Shown: piece by piece, positions 61,862-64,000 of the stretch
Layout of the letters: the number at the start of each line of letters is the position of its first letter
Position numbering within the stretch: position 1 is the stretch's first letter
From: Pseudopelobacter sp964542535
GTDB taxonomy: Bacteria; Desulfobacterota; Desulfuromonadia; Geobacterales; Pseudopelobacteraceae
DNA length: 64,000 nt
Assembly: GCA_964542535.1 (NCBI GenBank)
Contig: CAZIUE010000014.1
Span: 55,153 to 119,152 of the forward strand
Direction: 5' to 3'
The notes under the pieces: model-generated
Database searches by the model: none
Told to the model about the DNA's origin: nothing
What the model saw: only the letters and a program-made list of their open reading frames with translations
Position numbers and translations under genes: made by a program

Positions 61862-62701
61862 CTACGTCCCCCTATTCCCCCCCTGTCTCGTGTCGGGGGC
61901 TGATTCCTCCGGTATCCCTGAGCCTTTTAAATACTCGGATAAGTCCGGGGAACGGTAGCCCTCTGTGCTTGGGCAATCTCTACCGGCCTGAATATCTTCC
62001 ATTGTGAGAAAAGTCTTACGAGGATCTTTTCGATCAAAGGCGTCCTTTCCTAGATGATTCATAAGCTTTTCCTGTATTTCTAACAACTCTGGATTCGCTA
62101 TGACAGGTTTATCCGCAGTCAGTAGCAGGAAACAGTTTTCCGCAAATTCCTCCACCTCACAAGGAGCTGTTTCAATGACATCTCTTCCAAACAATTTCAC
62201 ATATGGCTTACCAAATAAGTTCATCCACGTTATACCGGGAAGACATGTTCTATAATCAAGTCCAGACGAATAAATGGAATTGGAGCTGTGATGAGCGTTT
62301 CCATAGACACCATTTGACAAAAGGAACAACTCTTTTACAAGAGTAATAAACTGTTGAACTCCTATATTGGTTGTCAAGAAGTTTGTTGCAATTTTAAGCG
62401 AAATATTATTGGAATTATCTGGAATATTCCAACCTACGCGCCCAAACATTGATGTACCTTTGAATAAGATGCTTCCATATTTTTGATTTATTACTGACTT
62501 CAGCCAAGTTTTCTTTGCGTTTTCAATCGTGTACGGAATGCTTAAAGGTTCACCTGTGCCTAATTTAACAGGTTTATATTCTTCACCAGCCTCTTCCAGA
62601 ATTTCGAAAACTTCCTGAGCTAATTTTTCGACACCTAGATAGCGAAAACCTCGAATTAGAAGACTAACACTATCTTCACCGGAAATGTTTTTCCTCTTCA
62701 C
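61862..62701 (-). CDS. Immunity-like protein (orphan polymorphic-toxin immunity candidate)
   Basis: A 279-residue protein with lower GC than the core genome. Sequence features such as SMFGRVGWNIPD, SGLDYRTCLPGITWMNLFGK and MNHLGKDAF resemble the immunity families (DUF3396/Imm52-like) that accompany Rhs toxins. I did not verify a match. The GTG start at 62701 follows GAGGA at 6 nt. It lies between two 47-bp direct repeats and has no adjacent toxin, so it could be an orphan immunity gene left from an earlier toxin tip. Confidence 0.6.
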   Translation of the reverse strand: MKRKNISGEDSVSLLIRGFRYLGVEKLAQEVFEILEEAGEEYKPVKLGTGEPLSIPYTIENAKKTWLKSVINQKYGSILFKGTSMFGRVGWNIPDNSNNISLKIATNFLTTNIGVQQFITLVKELFLLSNGVYGNAHHSSNSIYSSGLDYRTCLPGITWMNLFGKPYVKLFGRDVIETAPCEVEEFAENCFLLLTADKPVIANPELLEIQEKLMNHLGKDAFDRKDPRKTFLTMEDIQAGRDCPSTEGYRSPDLSEYLKGSGIPEESAPDTRQGGNRGT

Positions 62702-62772
62702 TGGCACTCCTCGGTGAATTCACCGAAGCTTGCCTGGTCCCCTGTAAGCAAACGTTAGTGCCTGCCCCCTAC

Positions 62773-62819
62773 GGGATTCGCAAATTAAGCAACAAAGCAA
62801 GCCCGACCCCAAGATCGCC
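62773..62819. repeat. Direct repeat DR2 flanking the immunity-like gene
   Basis: 47-bp copy beginning GGGATTCGCAAATTAAGCAA; three differences from DR1. It contains the first unit of a 16-bp tandem repeat (62801-62832). Confidence 0.85.
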
Positions 62820-62832
62820 CGACCCCAAGACC
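62801..62832. repeat. 16-bp tandem repeat
   Basis: GCCCGACCCCAAGATC followed directly by GCCCGACCCCAAGACC, 15 of 16 identical. DR1 at the same place has only one unit. Confidence 0.75.
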
Positions 62833-62888
62833 GCCCCGAATACGTCACATCCACCTTTGTTTGGGGGATAGTTCCGATTTTATATGAG

Positions 62889-63425
62889 TCATGGAGCAGA
62901 GCTAACCGCAATATAAAGCTTTACAGAATCAATATAGTTTTTTAGGATTTTATCCTCTTCAACAATAGTTACTTTTACACTAAGGTTGTCTTTATATTTA
63001 TTCATTATAGGTAAGTCAAAAGTCATCAATACAATTGCACGAATTTTTGTATTGTCTTTTTTTGAATAAAACACACTCGGATTGGGTAGTGAATCCCTTT
63101 CAAACAAAAGCTTACCATCTGAAAAGAATGAAAATTTTACTTTCCCGCTGAATTTGTAGCTTGCTGGAATATCATCTTTGGCACTTACTAAGCCAATCTC
63201 ATATATGTCTGAATACTTGGGCTTTAAATTGTAAGTCTCACTAAAGTTTTTTTTATCAAATGAAAAAGCATCATATATTATCGGTTGATATAAATCTCTA
63301 GGTGGAAATGCTAAATGCCCCACATGATATATGGATGCAGGTATATTAATAAATTTGTATAAAACTACAACAACCAATATAGCGATGGCTATTATAGCTA
63401 AAATGTTTGATGTTAAATCTTTCAT
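62889..63425 (-). CDS. Membrane-anchored protein, candidate immunity to the Rhs toxin
   Basis: A 178-residue protein with one N-terminal membrane helix (about 5-27, NILAIIAIAILVVVVLYKF) and a soluble, beta-rich C-terminal domain. It starts within a few bases of the Rhs toxin stop (TAG at 63432-63434), with AGGA as ribosome-binding site before the second ATG (63425). AT-rich like the toxin tip. A gene directly after the toxin tip is normally its immunity gene. The membrane anchor suggests the toxin acts in the periplasm or at the membrane. No family is recognised. Confidence 0.6.
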   Translation of the reverse strand: MKDLTSNILAIIAIAILVVVVLYKFINIPASIYHVGHLAFPPRDLYQPIIYDAFSFDKKNFSETYNLKPKYSDIYEIGLVSAKDDIPASYKFSGKVKFSFFSDGKLLFERDSLPNPSVFYSKKDNTKIRAIVLMTFDLPIMNKYKDNLSVKVTIVEEDKILKNYIDSVKLYIAVSSAP

Positions 63426-63431
63426 CATATC

Positions 63432-64000
63432 CTACTTTCTTTTGATTTTATAATACTCTTTACGAAGACGATCAGACCAATCTTGACAGTTATTCTTTTT
63501 CTTACCCCATCCGCCTAATAGTGAATAATCTCCGTCAATTACATTTTTTAACGCCTCTCTCATAGTAGCATCATCGTAGTGGGTATTATCATAATGGTAC
63601 CCTTTACCTGTTGGATCTTCTGAAAAGCGACCTTTTGGTGAAAATCCTATATTGCCGCCAGAACCATCTTCAAAAAAACCATGTTCATGAGAAATTTCCG
63701 TATTAAAAAAATCATCTAATGGATTACTTGAACCGCCTGGAATCCAAGGAGCTTTGCCATCTGACAATGGACGTTTACCAAATACAAATAAACCACTTGG
63801 ATCTCTCCAGTTCACCGGATTATTTTGGACGTAGCCATACAGGTTAACATCCCCGCCGCCGAATGAGAGGGGATCACGGCTGATGAAACGTCCCTCCATG
63901 GGATCATAGTATCTTGCCCTATAGTAGTACAGCCCAGTTTCCTTATCCCACTCCCTTCCCGTGTACATAAACGGCTGATCGATGTTCTCTCCCCGCTGGT
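63432..64000 (-). CDS. Rhs-repeat protein, C-terminal core plus toxin tip (partial, continues beyond window)
   Basis: Only the last 188 codons are inside the window; the gene starts beyond 64000. The hyperconserved Rhs core reads YTGREWDKETGLYYYRARYY, then DPMEGRFISRDPLSF and NLYGYVQNNPVNWRDPSGL. After DPSGL comes a unique ~115-residue tip that is AT-rich and basic. It has HEHGFFEDGSGGNIGFSPKG and a later NNCQDWSDRLRKEY. This His...Cys order with G-rich turns looks like a permuted-papain (NlpC/LRAT-like) toxin, but this is inference. Rhs tips are delivered and released by autoproteolysis at the core. Confidence 0.8.
   Translation of the reverse strand, partial: QRGENIDQPFMYTGREWDKETGLYYYRARYYDPMEGRFISRDPLSFGGGDVNLYGYVQNNPVNWRDPSGLFVFGKRPLSDGKAPWIPGGSSNPLDDFFNTEISHEHGFFEDGSGGNIGFSPKGRFSEDPTGKGYHYDNTHYDDATMREALKNVIDGDYSLLGGWGKKKNNCQDWSDRLRKEYYKIKRK

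Noticed and set aside
61806..62819. Direct repeats as a CRISPR
   Set aside because: Only two copies about 970 bp apart with a gene between; no spacer-size periodicity and no cas gene.
62720..62911. 63-aa minus-strand frame with GLLCCLI segment
   Set aside because: The segment is just the translation of the 47-bp direct repeat; no ribosome-binding site.

Overview
The window looks like chromosomal DNA of a Geobacter/Pelobacter-type deltaproteobacterium (Desulfuromonadales/Geobacterales). The evidence is high GC with dense short-overlap operons, HisZ next to PurA, DUF116 coupled to def-fmt, PilT plus a GspE/PilB-like relative, a two-subunit-type methylmalonyl-CoA mutase with its epimerase, a 2-oxoacid:ferredoxin oxidoreductase, and a sensor ending in a PICxxCKKIR...HGxCPEC tail. 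A propionate/methylmalonyl-CoA user such as Pelobacter propionicus would fit, but the species is an inference.

Region 1 (1-7.8 kb): end of a korAB-type operon, then a minus-strand envelope cluster (VanX-like dipeptidase, L,D-transpeptidase, dicarboxylate/amino-acid symporter), YaeQ, a GIY-YIG protein overlapping a SagB-type oxidoreductase, a membrane GGDEF protein and moaC-mogA. Region 2 (7.8-15.2 kb, minus): pilT, a GspE/PilB relative that lacks a recognisable P-loop, dnaB, an ArnT-like glycosyltransferase and a U32 peptidase. Region 3 (15.5-24.7 kb, plus): a YbgF/CpoB-like lipoprotein, a LysM protein, dprA, topA, trmFO, a GlcF-like Fe-S protein and an autoregulated-looking XRE-cupin regulator. 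Region 4 (24.9-33.7 kb, plus): methylmalonyl-CoA mutase and epimerase, an outer-membrane porin with its own promoter, an exported protein, hisZ and purA, closed by an 18-bp bidirectional terminator. Region 5 (33.8-47.4 kb): a very long GH13 protein, an exported TPR protein with a histone-H1-like tail, an HDOD protein, def-fmt-DUF116, and glnE-mtnA. Region 6 (47.5-53.4 kb): a Cache sensor with a cysteine tail, a JAMM/RadC-DinG helicase fusion and a two-component system.

Region 7 (53.4-64 kb) is accessory DNA: two very small genes, an XRE-ImmA/PIN toxin-antitoxin-like pair, a radical-SAM/DUF4130 presumed DNA-repair pair, a glycosyltransferase, and a 55-aa gene flanked by REP-like inverted repeats. 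It ends in an Rhs polymorphic-toxin locus. Reading toward lower coordinates, the Rhs core joins an AT-rich toxin tip, then a membrane-anchored candidate immunity gene. Next come a second immunity-like gene between 47-bp direct repeats, a RAYT/IS200-like transposase unit with perfect 17-bp inverted repeats, and an Rhs remnant. This locus is the best candidate for something undescribed: a toxin-tip/immunity array built up by recombination.

No tRNA, rRNA or CRISPR array was seen.
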